From contig CAVWVJ010000003.1 of the NCBI GenBank assembly GCA_963758505.1, positions 1,736,001 through 1,800,000 of the forward strand: DNA of 64,000 nucleotides. Direction: 5' to 3'. This document shows, piece after piece, positions 25,159 to 34,695 of the stretch (position 1 is its first letter; each line of letters opens with the position of its first letter). The notes under the pieces are model-generated. The model saw only the letters and a list, made by a program, of their open reading frames with translations. It was not told the origin of the DNA and did no database searches. Made by a program: the position numbers and the translations under genes. Source of the DNA: Korobacter sp963758505. Its GTDB lineage: Bacteria > Acidobacteriota > Terriglobia > Terriglobales > Acidobacteriaceae.

Positions 25159-28100
25159 TTAATGGAAGTCATGCGACGGCGCGGCGACCTGGTTCAAATG
25201 CAACGACTCCACTCTCTGCGCGCGTACGTGGATCACCTTGTCGATGTTCTGCAACTTGCCCTCAATCACCAGGAATCGCTCCGTGGCAATCACCCTCCGG
25301 TTCTGCTCGTATAACTGCGGCGTAATAATCGCATTCGCGATTCCCGTTTCATCTTCAATGCTAAGAAAGATGAACCCCTTCGCCGTTCCGGGACGCTGCC
25401 TCGCAATCACGCATCCCGCAATGCGAACGTGCCTGCCATTTTCAATGGAGCGTAGTTCCTCCGCCGAAGCCACCTTCAGCTTGGCCAGCCGCGCCCGGTG
25501 ATAGGCCATCGGATGCTTGCCTACGGTCAGCCCGGTTCCCTGGAAATCCGCCACCAGTCGCTCTTCCCACGACATGCGCTCCAGCGGCGACACTTCCTCC
25601 GCCTCTTCTGCCGATTGCAGCAGCGGCCCGGACCGGCGGCTTACCCGCTCCACCTGCCACAGCGCATCTCGCCGATGCTCCGTCTCTCCCACCCAGTTCA
25701 GCGCGCCAATGCTCGCCAGCGCGACCAGTTCCTTCCGGTTGAGTACCGGAACTCGTCGCCCCAAATCATCGGAGGAGAGAAATCGGCCTCCCTCTTCCCG
25801 AGTGCACACCAGCATCTCCACCGAACTTTCCCGCATGCCGCGCACGTATCGAAGCCCGATCCGCAATGCCAGCCCTTTTTCCGTGTGCTCCACGGTGCAC
25901 GGCCAATCCGAATGTTGTACATCAATCGGCAGCACCCGCAGCCCATGCCGCTGCGCGTCCTTCACCAGCACCGCCGGAGAATAAAATCCCATTGGCTGAT
26001 TGTTGAGCATGGCGCAGGTGAACGCCGCCAGGAAATGTTCCTTGAAAAACGCTGAAGCATACGCAATCAGCGCAAAACTTGCCGCGTGTGATTCCGGAAA
26101 CCCGTATAGCGCGAACGACGAAATGCTTTTTACGATCTCTTCCTGCGTTTGCGGATCGAGGCCGTTCTCCGTCATCCCGTGCCGCAATTTCACTCCCAGT
26201 TCGCGCATGCGTTGTGTCGACCGCCGCATTCCCAGCGCACGCCGCAATTCTTCTGCTTCGGATCCGCTGAAATTGGCGACAATCATCGCCATGCGCAGCA
26301 ATTGCTCCTGGAACAAAGGAACTCCGAGCGTGCGCTTCAATACCGGTTCCAGCAGCGGATGGTAATACCGTACCTCTTCTTTCTTTTGCCGCCGCCGCAT
26401 ATATGGGTTCGACATGTTGCCCACGATCGGTCCCGGCCGAATAATCGCCACCTGCACCACCAGGTCATAAAAGCGCGTCGGATGATTGCGCGGCAGCGAA
26501 GCCATCTGTGCGCGGCTCTCCACCTGGAACATCCCCACCGTATCGGCCTGCTGCAGCGTCGCATAAACCTGCGGATCATCCTGCGGCAATTGCGCAATGT
26601 CCACCGGCACTCCGTAGTGCTGTGGAACAAGGTCAATGCAATCCTTGATCACTGCCATCATGCCCAGGCCGAGCAGATCGACCTTGATAATCTTCATGTC
26701 CGCGCAATCATCTTTGTCCCACTGCACCACCGAGCGGCCGGGCATCGACGCCGGTTCGATCGGCACAATGCTGTCGAGCTTTCCCTGGCAAATCACCATC
26801 CCGCCCGAGTGCTGCCCCAGGTGTCGCGGCATATCGAGAATTCGCTGGCAAAGATCGAGATACTTCGCAATGTGCGGATGCCTTGCCTCGAATCCCGCGT
26901 TCTGGAATTGGTTTTCCAGTGTGTCGTTCGGTCCCTTCCACTCCCAATTGCTAACGAGTTTCGTAAGCTTGTTCAGCGTGTCGATATCGAAACCCAGCGC
27001 CTTGCCCACCTCGCGCGCCGCCGACTTGCCACGATAGGTAATGACATTCGCTGTCATCGCCGCGCCGAGCTGCCCGTAGCGCGTATAGACGTATTGAATC
27101 GCCTGTTCGCGTTTATCGCCCGATGGCAGGTCGAGATCGATGTCCGGCCACTCGCCGCGGCTCTCGCTCAAGAAACGTTCGAAGAGCAACTCCATGCCGA
27201 CAGGATCGACGGCGGTGATCTCGAGCGCGTAACAGACCGCGGAATTCGCCGCGCTGCCGCGTCCTTGCACGAGAATGTCGTTCCGCTGGCAGTAACGAAT
27301 AACGTCCCACACGATCAGGAAATATCCTGCGAGCCCAAGCTTCCTGATGAGCGCCAACTCGCTTTGCACCTGTTTGTTCGCGCGCGCATAGAGTGCCGGA
27401 TCGTTCTTCGCCCCGTACCGTTTGACCACTCCTTCCTCCACGCGCTTCGCGAGAAACGAATCCATCGATTCGTCATCCGGCACCGGGTAGCGCGGAAACT
27501 CATAACCAAGATCGTCGAGTTCGAAGACGAGGCGCTGCGAGAGCTCCCACGTATTTGCGGTCGCATCCGGCAGATCGCGGAAGAGTTGCAGCATTTCTTT
27601 TGCCGGACGAAGATACCGGCAAGCATTGTTCGCCAATAAACGTCCTGCATCGGCCAGGCTCACGTGATAGTGAATGGCCGTGAACAGATCGGCGACCTCT
27701 CTCTCCGGCTCATCCGCATAACGCACGCCGTTGGTTGCGAGAATCGGCAGCCCCAGCGATCGCGCAATCCGCAGCGCTGCCTGGTTGCGCCACTCCTGCT
27801 CGCGCTGCCCATGCCGCTGCAGTTCGACGTAAACATTCTTCTTTCCGAAGATCGCTGCCAACCGCTCGATCATCTTGCAGGCTTCGGCTTCGCCGCCACG
27901 CGCCAGTGCTGCCGCCAGTGGCCCCTCATCCCCGCCCGTCAGGCAAACCAGCCCCTTTGAGAACTCTTCCACATCTGCCAGCGTGGCCGATCCCTCTGCC
28001 TTCGAGGGCTCGCGCATCTTCAGGCGCGTGACCATCCGGCATAGGTTCTGATACCCCTCGCGCGATTCGCACAACAGCGGCAGCCGCACCGGTTCCGCCG

Positions 28101-28368
28101 GATGCTGATGCGGCAGCCATGACGGCGGCGTAAGCCGGTTCCCCAAATCGCGTACCGCGATCTCGCTGCCCACATGTGCCCGAATTCCATTGGGCTTCGC
28201 CGCCAGGTGGAATCGCGGCGAGCCATACACCCCATTCCCATCCAGCAACGCCATCGCCGGATACTCGAGTTGCTGCGCCCGGAACGCCAGCGTTTCCGGC
28301 AGGGAAGCCCCCCGCAGAAAACTGAATGCGCTGTTTGCGTGCAACTCGATGTATCGATCTTGGGCCAC
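25159..28368 (-). CDS. dnaE2: Error-prone DNA polymerase III alpha subunit DnaE2
   Basis: 1069 residues from a GTG at 28368 with AGGAG four bases before it. The N-terminal PHP domain begins YIELHANSAFSFLRGAS, which is the DnaE2 rather than DnaE1 flavour. The palm contains the Asp pair in PDIDLDLPSGDKRE, and an OB domain closes the protein (HVRIAGCVIARQRPGTAKGF). DnaE2 carries out SOS-induced translesion synthesis and mutagenesis together with ImuA and ImuB, both encoded just upstream. A repeat of about 250 bases separates it from imuB. Length and motifs are normal; it should be active. Confidence 0.93.
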   Translation of the reverse strand: MAQDRYIELHANSAFSFLRGASLPETLAFRAQQLEYPAMALLDGNGVYGSPRFHLAAKPNGIRAHVGSEIAVRDLGNRLTPPSWLPHQHPAEPVRLPLLCESREGYQNLCRMVTRLKMREPSKAEGSATLADVEEFSKGLVCLTGGDEGPLAAALARGGEAEACKMIERLAAIFGKKNVYVELQRHGQREQEWRNQAALRIARSLGLPILATNGVRYADEPEREVADLFTAIHYHVSLADAGRLLANNACRYLRPAKEMLQLFRDLPDATANTWELSQRLVFELDDLGYEFPRYPVPDDESMDSFLAKRVEEGVVKRYGAKNDPALYARANKQVQSELALIRKLGLAGYFLIVWDVIRYCQRNDILVQGRGSAANSAVCYALEITAVDPVGMELLFERFLSESRGEWPDIDLDLPSGDKREQAIQYVYTRYGQLGAAMTANVITYRGKSAAREVGKALGFDIDTLNKLTKLVSNWEWKGPNDTLENQFQNAGFEARHPHIAKYLDLCQRILDMPRHLGQHSGGMVICQGKLDSIVPIEPASMPGRSVVQWDKDDCADMKIIKVDLLGLGMMAVIKDCIDLVPQHYGVPVDIAQLPQDDPQVYATLQQADTVGMFQVESRAQMASLPRNHPTRFYDLVVQVAIIRPGPIVGNMSNPYMRRRQKKEEVRYYHPLLEPVLKRTLGVPLFQEQLLRMAMIVANFSGSEAEELRRALGMRRSTQRMRELGVKLRHGMTENGLDPQTQEEIVKSISSFALYGFPESHAASFALIAYASAFFKEHFLAAFTCAMLNNQPMGFYSPAVLVKDAQRHGLRVLPIDVQHSDWPCTVEHTEKGLALRIGLRYVRGMRESSVEMLVCTREEGGRFLSSDDLGRRVPVLNRKELVALASIGALNWVGETEHRRDALWQVERVSRRSGPLLQSAEEAEEVSPLERMSWEERLVADFQGTGLTVGKHPMAYHRARLAKLKVASAEELRSIENGRHVRIAGCVIARQRPGTAKGFIFLSIEDETGIANAIITPQLYEQNRRVIATERFLVIEGKLQNIDKVIHVRAQRVESLHLNQVAAPSHDFH

Positions 28369-28439
28369 ATCTCTCCTGGTTGGGTATCAGGCTTGTATCA
28401 GGGCACGACTTCAGTCATGCCAAGAAACTCTTAAGGTTT

Positions 28440-28492
28440 GTCATCCTGAGCGAAGAACGCGGAAACCCTCCGCGTTCATAGCCGAAGGATCT
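28440..28492. repeat. Acidobacterial-type intergenic repeat, copy 1
   Basis: TCATCCTGAGCGAAG at 28441-28455 leads into a perfect 8-bp hairpin (AACGCGGA 28456-28463 with TCCGCGTT 28469-28476), then CCGAAGGATC. ATCCT and AGGAT form an outer pairing. It lies between imuB and dnaE2. Related text is at 32861-32905 (inverted) and 39729-39764. Confidence 0.55.
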
Positions 28493-28617
28493 TGCATTGT
28501 TTTACTAACCAAGATTCTGGGTCACCCCTGGATGCAAGTGCCGCAGGCACGCCAGGAAATAGCCCAGTGCGTAAGCGCAGGGAAAAAACTCCGCGATCTA
28601 CGCCACATCCCCGCAAG

Positions 28618-30102
28618 TCAGTCATACAACGCCTCCACCTCCCAGGCTTCCGCATCCACACTCAACAAACAAAACAGCGGCTTCCCGCTTCGCGAACTCG
28701 CCACTACATCCCATTGTTCCCGCGACCATCGCTCGGCCCCCCACCATGCGCCGCTTTGGTGCCATGGTCCATAGCACTCGACCACCTGGTACTGCTCGCT
28801 GCGGAACACGAACTGGTGCGGCCGCTCGTTGTGTACCTGCACATACACCGCTTCTGCCGGACGCAGCACACGCAATCCCATCCGCGCCGGTGTACTCCCC
28901 GCCTTTGACTTCGCCTCTTCCGGCGCCGCGAAGTGCCGAAGACGAAAAGCATCCCGCTGATGCGAGTCCAGCAACTCCGGCGCGCCCACGCGATCTTCGC
29001 CACCGACCACTGCCGCCAGTCGCGCGAGCGTTACTTCCAGGCGCATCGGTTCTGGAAATTGCGGCGCGAACAACCCCAGTTGCGCGCGGCTCGGCCGGTT
29101 CGGCTGCGCCACAACCTGGATCGCCACCACCTCGGCCGCCGGAGGATGAGCGATCAGGTCGAGATGGATCAACTTCAACAGCGCTTCATGGTCGATCGTC
29201 GGCAGCACCGGCCGAACCGTTCGCTCGTGCCACGCGCCGCTCTCCAATTTGCATAGCACTGTCACCGATGCCAATGCCAGCGCGCGCGACGCTGCTCGGA
29301 CCGACAACTGTTCCAGCATCGTTGACAGCACAAACATCACCGAGTCGAGCGACTCCACCCCCGCTTCAAACTCGATCTTTTCCTTGAGTTCGAACTCCTG
29401 TTCCAGCGGTTCGAGCAGGTGCGGATACTCCCCACGCGCCAGTTGATGCAGCCGTTTCCCCTCCTGTCCCAGGCGTGCCACCAGTTCGGTTTGCGGCAAT
29501 GCCGCCAGCGCGCCGAGCGTATGAATACCCCACAACGAAAACGTCACCGATTGCTCCAGCGTCAGGTCGAGAACATCCACCGGGATCGCCGCAAGAGCTT
29601 TTCTCTCCTCTCCGCGCGCAATCACTTTCGTTCCCGGATGAGATTTCGCCCAGCACAGTGCCGTGTGAAAGTTGCAGGAAGCTGCAACCGAAATCGCGAT
29701 CCCCAACGCAGCCGCCTGGCTCAGTAACTTCCCGGCAATTGTCTCGACGCTTCCCAGCAGTTTTTCCGTCCCGCTGAGATCGGCGCAGAAGCCTTGCGCG
29801 CATTCAAATCGCAGCTCCTCCACCCGCGGCGAAAACCGTCCCGCACATTCCAGGAATGCCGCCCGAGCCGATTGCTCTTCCGCCGGTGATCGCCGCAATA
29901 CCTCCAGGTTCTCCAGTACCTCCATCTGCGGCCTTGTCATCCCGCGCTCTACACCCAGCGCATACGCGTGCTCATTTGCCGAGCAGACAAATTCCGCCGG
30001 CGCCTCGCCCTCGATTACCGCGACTGCCTTCCGCCGCAACTCAGGGCGCAACCGCAGCAATGCCTGCGCAGGAAATTCGCGCGCATACAGGCACGCATAC
30101 AT
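28618..30102 (-). CDS. imuB: ImuB, inactive Y-family polymerase-like mutasome hub
   Basis: About 494 residues from ATG 30102 (MYACLYAREF), nine bases past the imuA stop; an earlier in-frame start at 30147 would overlap imuA. The Y-family fold is recognisable (EFVCSANEHAYALGVERGM, FCADLSGTEKLLG, LWGIHTLGALAALP helix-hairpin-helix). The palm position that holds the catalytic Asp in active Y polymerases (DMDAFFA) reads YACLYAR here, so the metal site is missing, as expected for ImuB. ImuB connects the sliding clamp with DnaE2 and ImuA. A C-terminal tail of about 100 residues carries the partner-binding region. Confidence 0.88.
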   Translation of the reverse strand: MYACLYAREFPAQALLRLRPELRRKAVAVIEGEAPAEFVCSANEHAYALGVERGMTRPQMEVLENLEVLRRSPAEEQSARAAFLECAGRFSPRVEELRFECAQGFCADLSGTEKLLGSVETIAGKLLSQAAALGIAISVAASCNFHTALCWAKSHPGTKVIARGEERKALAAIPVDVLDLTLEQSVTFSLWGIHTLGALAALPQTELVARLGQEGKRLHQLARGEYPHLLEPLEQEFELKEKIEFEAGVESLDSVMFVLSTMLEQLSVRAASRALALASVTVLCKLESGAWHERTVRPVLPTIDHEALLKLIHLDLIAHPPAAEVVAIQVVAQPNRPSRAQLGLFAPQFPEPMRLEVTLARLAAVVGGEDRVGAPELLDSHQRDAFRLRHFAAPEEAKSKAGSTPARMGLRVLRPAEAVYVQVHNERPHQFVFRSEQYQVVECYGPWHQSGAWWGAERWSREQWDVVASSRSGKPLFCLLSVDAEAWEVEALYD

Positions 30103-30110
30103 CGCCGAGC

Positions 30111-30881
30111 TCACGGCTCTACGGCCCACGCGGCCGGTTGGCCCCACGCCGCCACCGAGGCCGGTGGTTTTTTCCCGGCCGTGAAACTCACGTTGCGGTC
30201 GCGTACCAGTTCTGCCTGGAACTGCAGCCCGCTCAGGACCTGGTGGTTCTCATGTCGCGTTCGCAACCGGCCCAGTCGCAACTGCACCGCGGAACAACTT
30301 TTCGCGCACGAAATCTGTGACAGCAGCAGAAAGGTCGCTTGGGTTCGCTCCGCCGCTTGCCGGAAGCGGAACCACGACGCCAGCGGTACCCGCAACGCAT
30401 GTTCCGGCGCCACTGCGCCCATATCGAAAACAATCGCGCCGAAGCCTCCCGCTTGCAGGACGAGATCCGCCGCACGCAACGCCTGGTCGAGTCGCGACCA
30501 CGGCTTTCCCCTGGCGCGCGGTTTTGTCGGAGCTGTTTCCCCACAGCGCACCCACAGAAGTCGCTGCAAATCCACCCCGCTGGCCGCCGCTGACTCCGGA
30601 TCGAGCGAATCCGCCACATCGATCCACGCACACGCGCTGCCCTCCCGCGTCACCTGCGCCAGAAACGCCAGCGCAAGGCTTGTCCTTCCCGAGCACTCCG
30701 GCCCGAAGACCTCGCATACCGCGCCCATCGGAAATCCGCCGCCCAGCAGGCAATCCAGCGCCTCGATCCCCGTGGCTTGCAGCGGCTTGGAACATTGCGT
30801 TGCCCCGGTGCCGAAAACTACCGGCACCCGCGGAGCTAAAGCGGCTTCAATTTGCGAACGGAGCAGGGCAGCGGTAACCAT
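30111..30881 (-). CDS. imuA: ImuA, RecA-like mutasome protein
   Basis: 256 residues with a RecA/RadA-type core. A Walker A-like segment is FGPECSGRTSLALAF (about 58-72), preceded by IEALDCLLGGGFPMGAVCEV, which matches the start of the RecA fold. The C-terminal part is shorter than RecA. ImuA is the first gene of the SOS mutagenesis cassette imuA-imuB-dnaE2, all reading left. I looked upstream of 30881 for a LexA box of the GAAC-N4-GTTC type and did not see one, so the operator may follow another consensus. Confidence 0.82.
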   Translation of the reverse strand: MVTAALLRSQIEAALAPRVPVVFGTGATQCSKPLQATGIEALDCLLGGGFPMGAVCEVFGPECSGRTSLALAFLAQVTREGSACAWIDVADSLDPESAAASGVDLQRLLWVRCGETAPTKPRARGKPWSRLDQALRAADLVLQAGGFGAIVFDMGAVAPEHALRVPLASWFRFRQAAERTQATFLLLSQISCAKSCSAVQLRLGRLRTRHENHQVLSGLQFQAELVRDRNVSFTAGKKPPASVAAWGQPAAWAVEP

Positions 30882-30972
30882 AAATGGGGACGAAACAGGA
30901 AGGCTATTTTCGCCTTTTCTTCGCCATTAGATTGCGCTGTGGGAAGGGTGGTTGTCAACGCCCAAAAATGAA

Positions 30973-30999
30973 AAAAGCCCGCGAATTTCGCGGGCTTTT
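30973..30999 (-). terminator. Rho-independent terminator after the aldo/keto reductase
   Basis: An almost perfect palindrome: AAAAGCCCGCGAA (30973-30985) and TTCGCGGGCTTTT (30987-30999) around a single T. On the minus strand it ends in a T-run and lies 11 bases past the reductase stop. It can work in both directions. Confidence 0.9.
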
Positions 31000-31009
31000 G
31001 CACCATTAG

Positions 31010-32044
31010 TTATGCAGTAATTGCGGCGAGAGGATTGCGCTCCGCGAACTGGCGTTGATGCCAATAGGGATAGATGGGTGTGCGGTCGCTGGCGGCATCC
31101 AGGCGCTTCACCTGCTCAGGGCTCAAATTCCACCCAATCGCACCCAAATTCTGCTTTAACTGCTCTTCATTGCGCGCTCCAATGATCACATTTGCCACCG
31201 TTGGACGCTGTAAAAGCCAGTTTAGCGCCACTTGGGGCACCGTTTTTCCGGTCTCTTTCGCCACCTCATCCAGCGCATCGACGACCTTGTACAGGTACTC
31301 GTCCTCGACCTGGGGGCCATCTTCGGAGGTCTTATGCAACCGGCTCACCTTCGGCAACGGCTGGTTGCGGCGGAGTTTCCCGGTCAGCCGACCCCATCCC
31401 AGCGGGCTCCAGACCATCGCCCCCACATGCTGGTCGATCCCCAGCGGCATCAGTTCCCACTCATACTCGCGTCCGATGAGCGAGTAGTACACCTGGTGCG
31501 CCACGTAACGCGCCCATCCATATCTCTCCGAGACTGCCAGCGATTTCATCAGGTGCCAGCCGGAGAAATTCGAGCAGGCGATGTAACGCACCTTGCCGCT
31601 CTCGACGAGCGTATCGAGGGTGCGCAACGTTTCTTCTACCGGCGTGAGCAGGTCGAATCCGTGCAAGTGATAGATATCGATATAGTCCGTACCCAGCCGC
31701 CGCAAACTCGCCTCGCAAGCCTGGACCAGGTGATACCGCGAAGAGCCTAAATCGTTCGGCCCCTCGCCCATCTTGAAGGTCGCTTTCGTGGAAACGAGTA
31801 CTTGCGCGCGACGTCCCTCGATCGCCTTGCCGAGAATCTCTTCCGAGGCGCCGAGAGAATAAATATCCGCCGTGTCGAAGAAGTTCACGCCGGCGTCGAG
31901 GCAAACATCCACCAGGCGCTTTGCCTCCGCGACATCGGTTGTGCCCCATTCCTTAAAGAACTCGCCTTTGCCGCCAAACGTTCCCGTGCCGAAGCTGAGC
32001 ACGGGCACCTTCAATCCAGAACCGCCAAGTTGCCGATATTCCAT
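31010..32044 (-). CDS. Aldo/keto reductase
   Basis: 344 residues, a full TIM-barrel reductase. The catalytic tetrad is Asp 57 and Tyr 62 (FFDTADIYSLG), Lys 87 (STKATF) and His 128 (YHLHGFD). The NADPH-binding end is present (WSPLGWGRLTGKL, VIIGARNEEQLKQNL). Cytoplasmic, monocistronic, reading left and closed by the terminator at 30973-30999. The substrate cannot be predicted; the sequence is like the large general-purpose group (YajO/YghZ-like, sometimes annotated as aryl-alcohol dehydrogenase-like). It is divergent from the SRAP gene, 88 bases apart. Confidence 0.9.
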   Translation of the reverse strand: MEYRQLGGSGLKVPVLSFGTGTFGGKGEFFKEWGTTDVAEAKRLVDVCLDAGVNFFDTADIYSLGASEEILGKAIEGRRAQVLVSTKATFKMGEGPNDLGSSRYHLVQACEASLRRLGTDYIDIYHLHGFDLLTPVEETLRTLDTLVESGKVRYIACSNFSGWHLMKSLAVSERYGWARYVAHQVYYSLIGREYEWELMPLGIDQHVGAMVWSPLGWGRLTGKLRRNQPLPKVSRLHKTSEDGPQVEDEYLYKVVDALDEVAKETGKTVPQVALNWLLQRPTVANVIIGARNEEQLKQNLGAIGWNLSPEQVKRLDAASDRTPIYPYWHQRQFAERNPLAAITA

Positions 32045-32132
32045 AAAACACTAGATGAACGTGCTCGCGGGTTCGATGCAGGCGAGATTTTGCATTTAGA
32101 ATGTGCTGCGCGACATCCAACAAGCAGCGACT

Positions 32133-32840
32133 ATGTGCGGCCGTTATCGTTTAACCCGAAAAAAAGAGATTCTCGCCGAGCACTTCGGCATTGAGCCCGA
32201 GGACAACTGGCAGCCCCGCTACAACGTAGCGCCGACGCAGGATATTGCCGTCATCCGCCAGCATCGCGACGAGCCGAAGCGCATCGGTTCCACCATGCGC
32301 TGGGGGCTTATCCCCTTCTGGGCGAAAGATCCAAAGATGGGCTTCAAGATGATTAACGCGCGTGCCGAAGACCTCGCCGAAAGGCCTGCCTTCCGCGAAG
32401 CCCTGAAGAAGCGCCGCTGCCTGGTTCCTGCCGACGGTTTTTACGAATGGCAAAAATCCGGGGGCACGAAGAGACCATTCTGTTTCACCATGGCCGACGA
32501 CAGTATTTTCGCCTTTGCCGGAATCTGGGAGCGTTGGAAAGATCCCGAAGGCAAGTGGGTCGAGACCTGTTCGATTATCACCACCGCCCCGAACGCGCTC
32601 TGTGAAGATGTCCACGATCGCATGCCGGTCATTCTTCACCCGGACGATTACGATCTCTGGCTCGATCCCGGTTTCGAGAACACCGAGGAACTCCGCGCCA
32701 TGCTGCGCCCCTACGAGCCAGAACAGATGAAACGCTACGAAGTCAGCAAGCGCGTGAATGCGGTGCAAAACGACGATCCCGAGTGCATTGCTCCCGCCGC
32801 ATCGCAACCTGCACCACCCTCGCAACCGGCGTTGTTCTAG
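32133..32840 (+). CDS. SRAP-domain protein (YedK/HMCES-like abasic-site DNA crosslink protein)
   Basis: 235 residues. The start is fixed by biology: Met 1 is removed and Cys 2 of MCGRY is the catalytic residue that crosslinks to abasic sites. The other active-site residues fall where expected from E. coli YedK: Asn 75 (MINARAED), Glu 105 (DGFYEW) and His 161 (DVHDRMPVIL). The family shields abasic sites in single-stranded DNA and is often found with SOS and mutasome genes. It lies about 1.2 kb from imuA here, separated by an aldo/keto reductase on the other strand. The C-terminus adds a Pro/Ala/Gln-rich tail of about 20 residues. Confidence 0.93.
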   Translation: MCGRYRLTRKKEILAEHFGIEPEDNWQPRYNVAPTQDIAVIRQHRDEPKRIGSTMRWGLIPFWAKDPKMGFKMINARAEDLAERPAFREALKKRRCLVPADGFYEWQKSGGTKRPFCFTMADDSIFAFAGIWERWKDPEGKWVETCSIITTAPNALCEDVHDRMPVILHPDDYDLWLDPGFENTEELRAMLRPYEPEQMKRYEVSKRVNAVQNDDPECIAPAASQPAPPSQPALF

Positions 32841-32860
32841 CCGACTCCTTTATCAAGATG

Positions 32861-32905
32861 CTTCACTCCGAATCCGGAATGCGCCGGATTCTCCGTTCTG
32901 CATGA
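32861..32905. repeat. Acidobacterial-type intergenic repeat, copy 2 (inverted), possible terminator of the SRAP gene
   Basis: A perfect 8-bp hairpin (GAATCCGG 32870-32877 with CCGGATTC 32884-32891, six-base loop) is flanked on the right by text whose reverse complement begins TCATGCAGAACGGAG, matching the TCATCCTGAGCGAAG start of the copy at 28441. Confidence 0.5.
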
Positions 32906-33063
32906 CAAGAAATAAACATTGATGCTGGCGAAAACTCTCCCTTGGCCTCAAAGGATTGTGTTCTGCCGGAATCGAAATGTGCTGGATGCCCCTCCACAGA
33001 ACACGCTTTCTCCTCCTTGCGCCCTTCCCCCACTCCGGCGTACAACCGTCTGTCGGAAACCTT

Positions 33064-34503
33064 ATGGCCTATATCCAATTCCTCGGCGCCGCCGGCGTCG
33101 TGACCGGCTCCAAGCACCTCGTCAACACCAGCAACGAAGAATCCGGGGACCACGGGTTCCAACTCCTCATCGATTGCGGCATGTTCCAGGGCCAGAAAGA
33201 ATGGCGCGAGCGCAACTGGAAGGACCTTCCCATTCCAGCGCGCGAAATCGACGCCGTTGTCCTCACCCACGCCCATCTCGACCACACCGGCTGGATCCCG
33301 CGCCTCGTGAAGCAAGGTTTCAGCGGCCCGATCTACGCCACGCCCGCGACCCTTGATCTCTGCGGCATCATCCTGCCGGACAGCGGCCATCTGCAGGAAG
33401 AAGACGCGGCCTTTCATAACAAGATCAAGAGCTCGAAGCACGATCCCGCGCTGCCGCTCTATACCATGCAGGAGGCCCTCGATAGCCTCAAGCTCTTCAA
33501 GCCCGTGGACTTCGAGCAGGCGGTTGAACTTTCGCCCGAGCTTTCTTTCCGCTACGTGCACGCCGCGCACATCCTCGGATCTTCGATGGTCGAACTCACG
33601 TTGAAACAGAATGGCGCCTCAAAACACCTGCTGTTTTCTGGCGATATCGGTCGTGTGCACAACACCGAATCGGCGCCCGGCAAGGTCGTGTACTCCGGAC
33701 CCTATGAAGGGGAAACGGCGGATCTCGTCGTAATGGAATCGACCTATGGCAACCGCGATCATCCGAAGACCGACCCGCGTCCTGAGATGGCCAAGCTTAT
33801 CTCCGATACCGTCGGGCGCGGTGGTTGCGTCGTCGTTCCGGCCTTCGCCGTCGAGCGCACCCAGAAGCTCATTTTTATGCTCAAGGAGATGATGGAATCT
33901 GGCTCCATCCCCAAAGTTCCGGTGCATTGCGACAGCCCGATGGCTATCAAGGCTGTGGAGGTCTTCTTGAAGCATACCGAGGAGTTCAGCGACGACACTC
34001 GGCGCCTCATCGCGCAGTATGGCAGCCCGCTGACCTGGCCGGGCTTCTATTTCGATACTACCCAGCAAGAGTCGAAGAAAATCAACAACTCCAACGAGCC
34101 GCAGATCATTGTTTCGTCGAGCGGCATGGCCACCGGCGGACGCATCCAGCATCACCTGGCGCAACGCCTTCCGGATCCGAAGAATCTCGTGCTCTTCATT
34201 GGCTTCCAGGCTCCCGGCACCCGCGGCCGCCAGATCAAGGACGGTGAAAAAGAAGTCAAGATCTTCGGCCAGATCGTTCCCGTCCGCGCCCAGGTCGCGG
34301 CGCTGGAACAATTCAGCGACCATGCCGATACGACCGAACTCCTCGAGTGGCTGCACTCGTTTAAACAAGCGCCCTCGCAGACATGGCTGGTCCATGGGGA
34401 ACCCGATGCCGCCCAGAAGCTGCGCGAAGTGATGATCAAGGAACTGCACTGGAACGTGAACGTCGCCGCCTGGATGCAGAAGGTGCCCCTGGAAACCAGT
34501 TAA
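33064..34503 (+). CDS. Metallo-beta-lactamase / beta-CASP exonuclease-like protein (RNA processing)
   Basis: About 479 residues from ATG 33064 (MAYIQFLG); the open frame extends upstream, but only this start begins directly with the first beta-strand. The MBL metal motif is THAHLDHTG near residue 79. Further ligands are in AHILGSS and FSGDIGR. The beta-CASP part has VESTYGN-type text (VMESTYGNRDHP), then SSSGMATGGRI and FSDHAD near the end. The group includes bacterial relatives of CPSF73/YSH1-type and RNase J-type nucleases, which cut or trim RNA in the cytoplasm. No KH domain is seen. It is monocistronic. Confidence 0.88.
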   Translation: MAYIQFLGAAGVVTGSKHLVNTSNEESGDHGFQLLIDCGMFQGQKEWRERNWKDLPIPAREIDAVVLTHAHLDHTGWIPRLVKQGFSGPIYATPATLDLCGIILPDSGHLQEEDAAFHNKIKSSKHDPALPLYTMQEALDSLKLFKPVDFEQAVELSPELSFRYVHAAHILGSSMVELTLKQNGASKHLLFSGDIGRVHNTESAPGKVVYSGPYEGETADLVVMESTYGNRDHPKTDPRPEMAKLISDTVGRGGCVVVPAFAVERTQKLIFMLKEMMESGSIPKVPVHCDSPMAIKAVEVFLKHTEEFSDDTRRLIAQYGSPLTWPGFYFDTTQQESKKINNSNEPQIIVSSSGMATGGRIQHHLAQRLPDPKNLVLFIGFQAPGTRGRQIKDGEKEVKIFGQIVPVRAQVAALEQFSDHADTTELLEWLHSFKQAPSQTWLVHGEPDAAQKLREVMIKELHWNVNVAAWMQKVPLETS

Positions 34504-34504
34504 T

Positions 34505-34632
34505 CGCCGGGAACAAGGTCAGTCTCCGGAGCCGGCACGGTCCGCAAGCGGCTCAAGATGGAGGCTGCTTCCCCACCACTCACGTGGTGGGCTATTTCAT
34601 TCCGTGCCGGCGGCACTGCCTTGTTGCCGGCG
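34505..34632. repeat. Long imperfect inverted repeat with an inner hairpin (MITE- or REP-like element)
   Basis: The left arm (34505-34540) and right arm (34602-34632) are inverted imperfect copies, sharing CGCCGG-AACAAGG-CAGT and GCCGGCACGG. Between them is a perfect 8-bp hairpin (CCCACCAC 34572-34579 with GTGGTGGG 34584-34591, four-base loop). It fills most of the gap between the convergent nuclease and trpD genes. No open frame is inside. Confidence 0.55.
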
Positions 34633-34695
34633 CGAGAAAGTCGCTTCCTTCCTCGAGACTCGGAGAGCATGAACAATCAAAGATTCGAAGAGAAA

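Noticed and set aside
32863..33570. 235-residue minus-strand open frame
   Set aside because: It is the reverse complement of the start of the metallo-beta-lactamase gene and its upstream repeat; no ribosome site and no recognisable fold.
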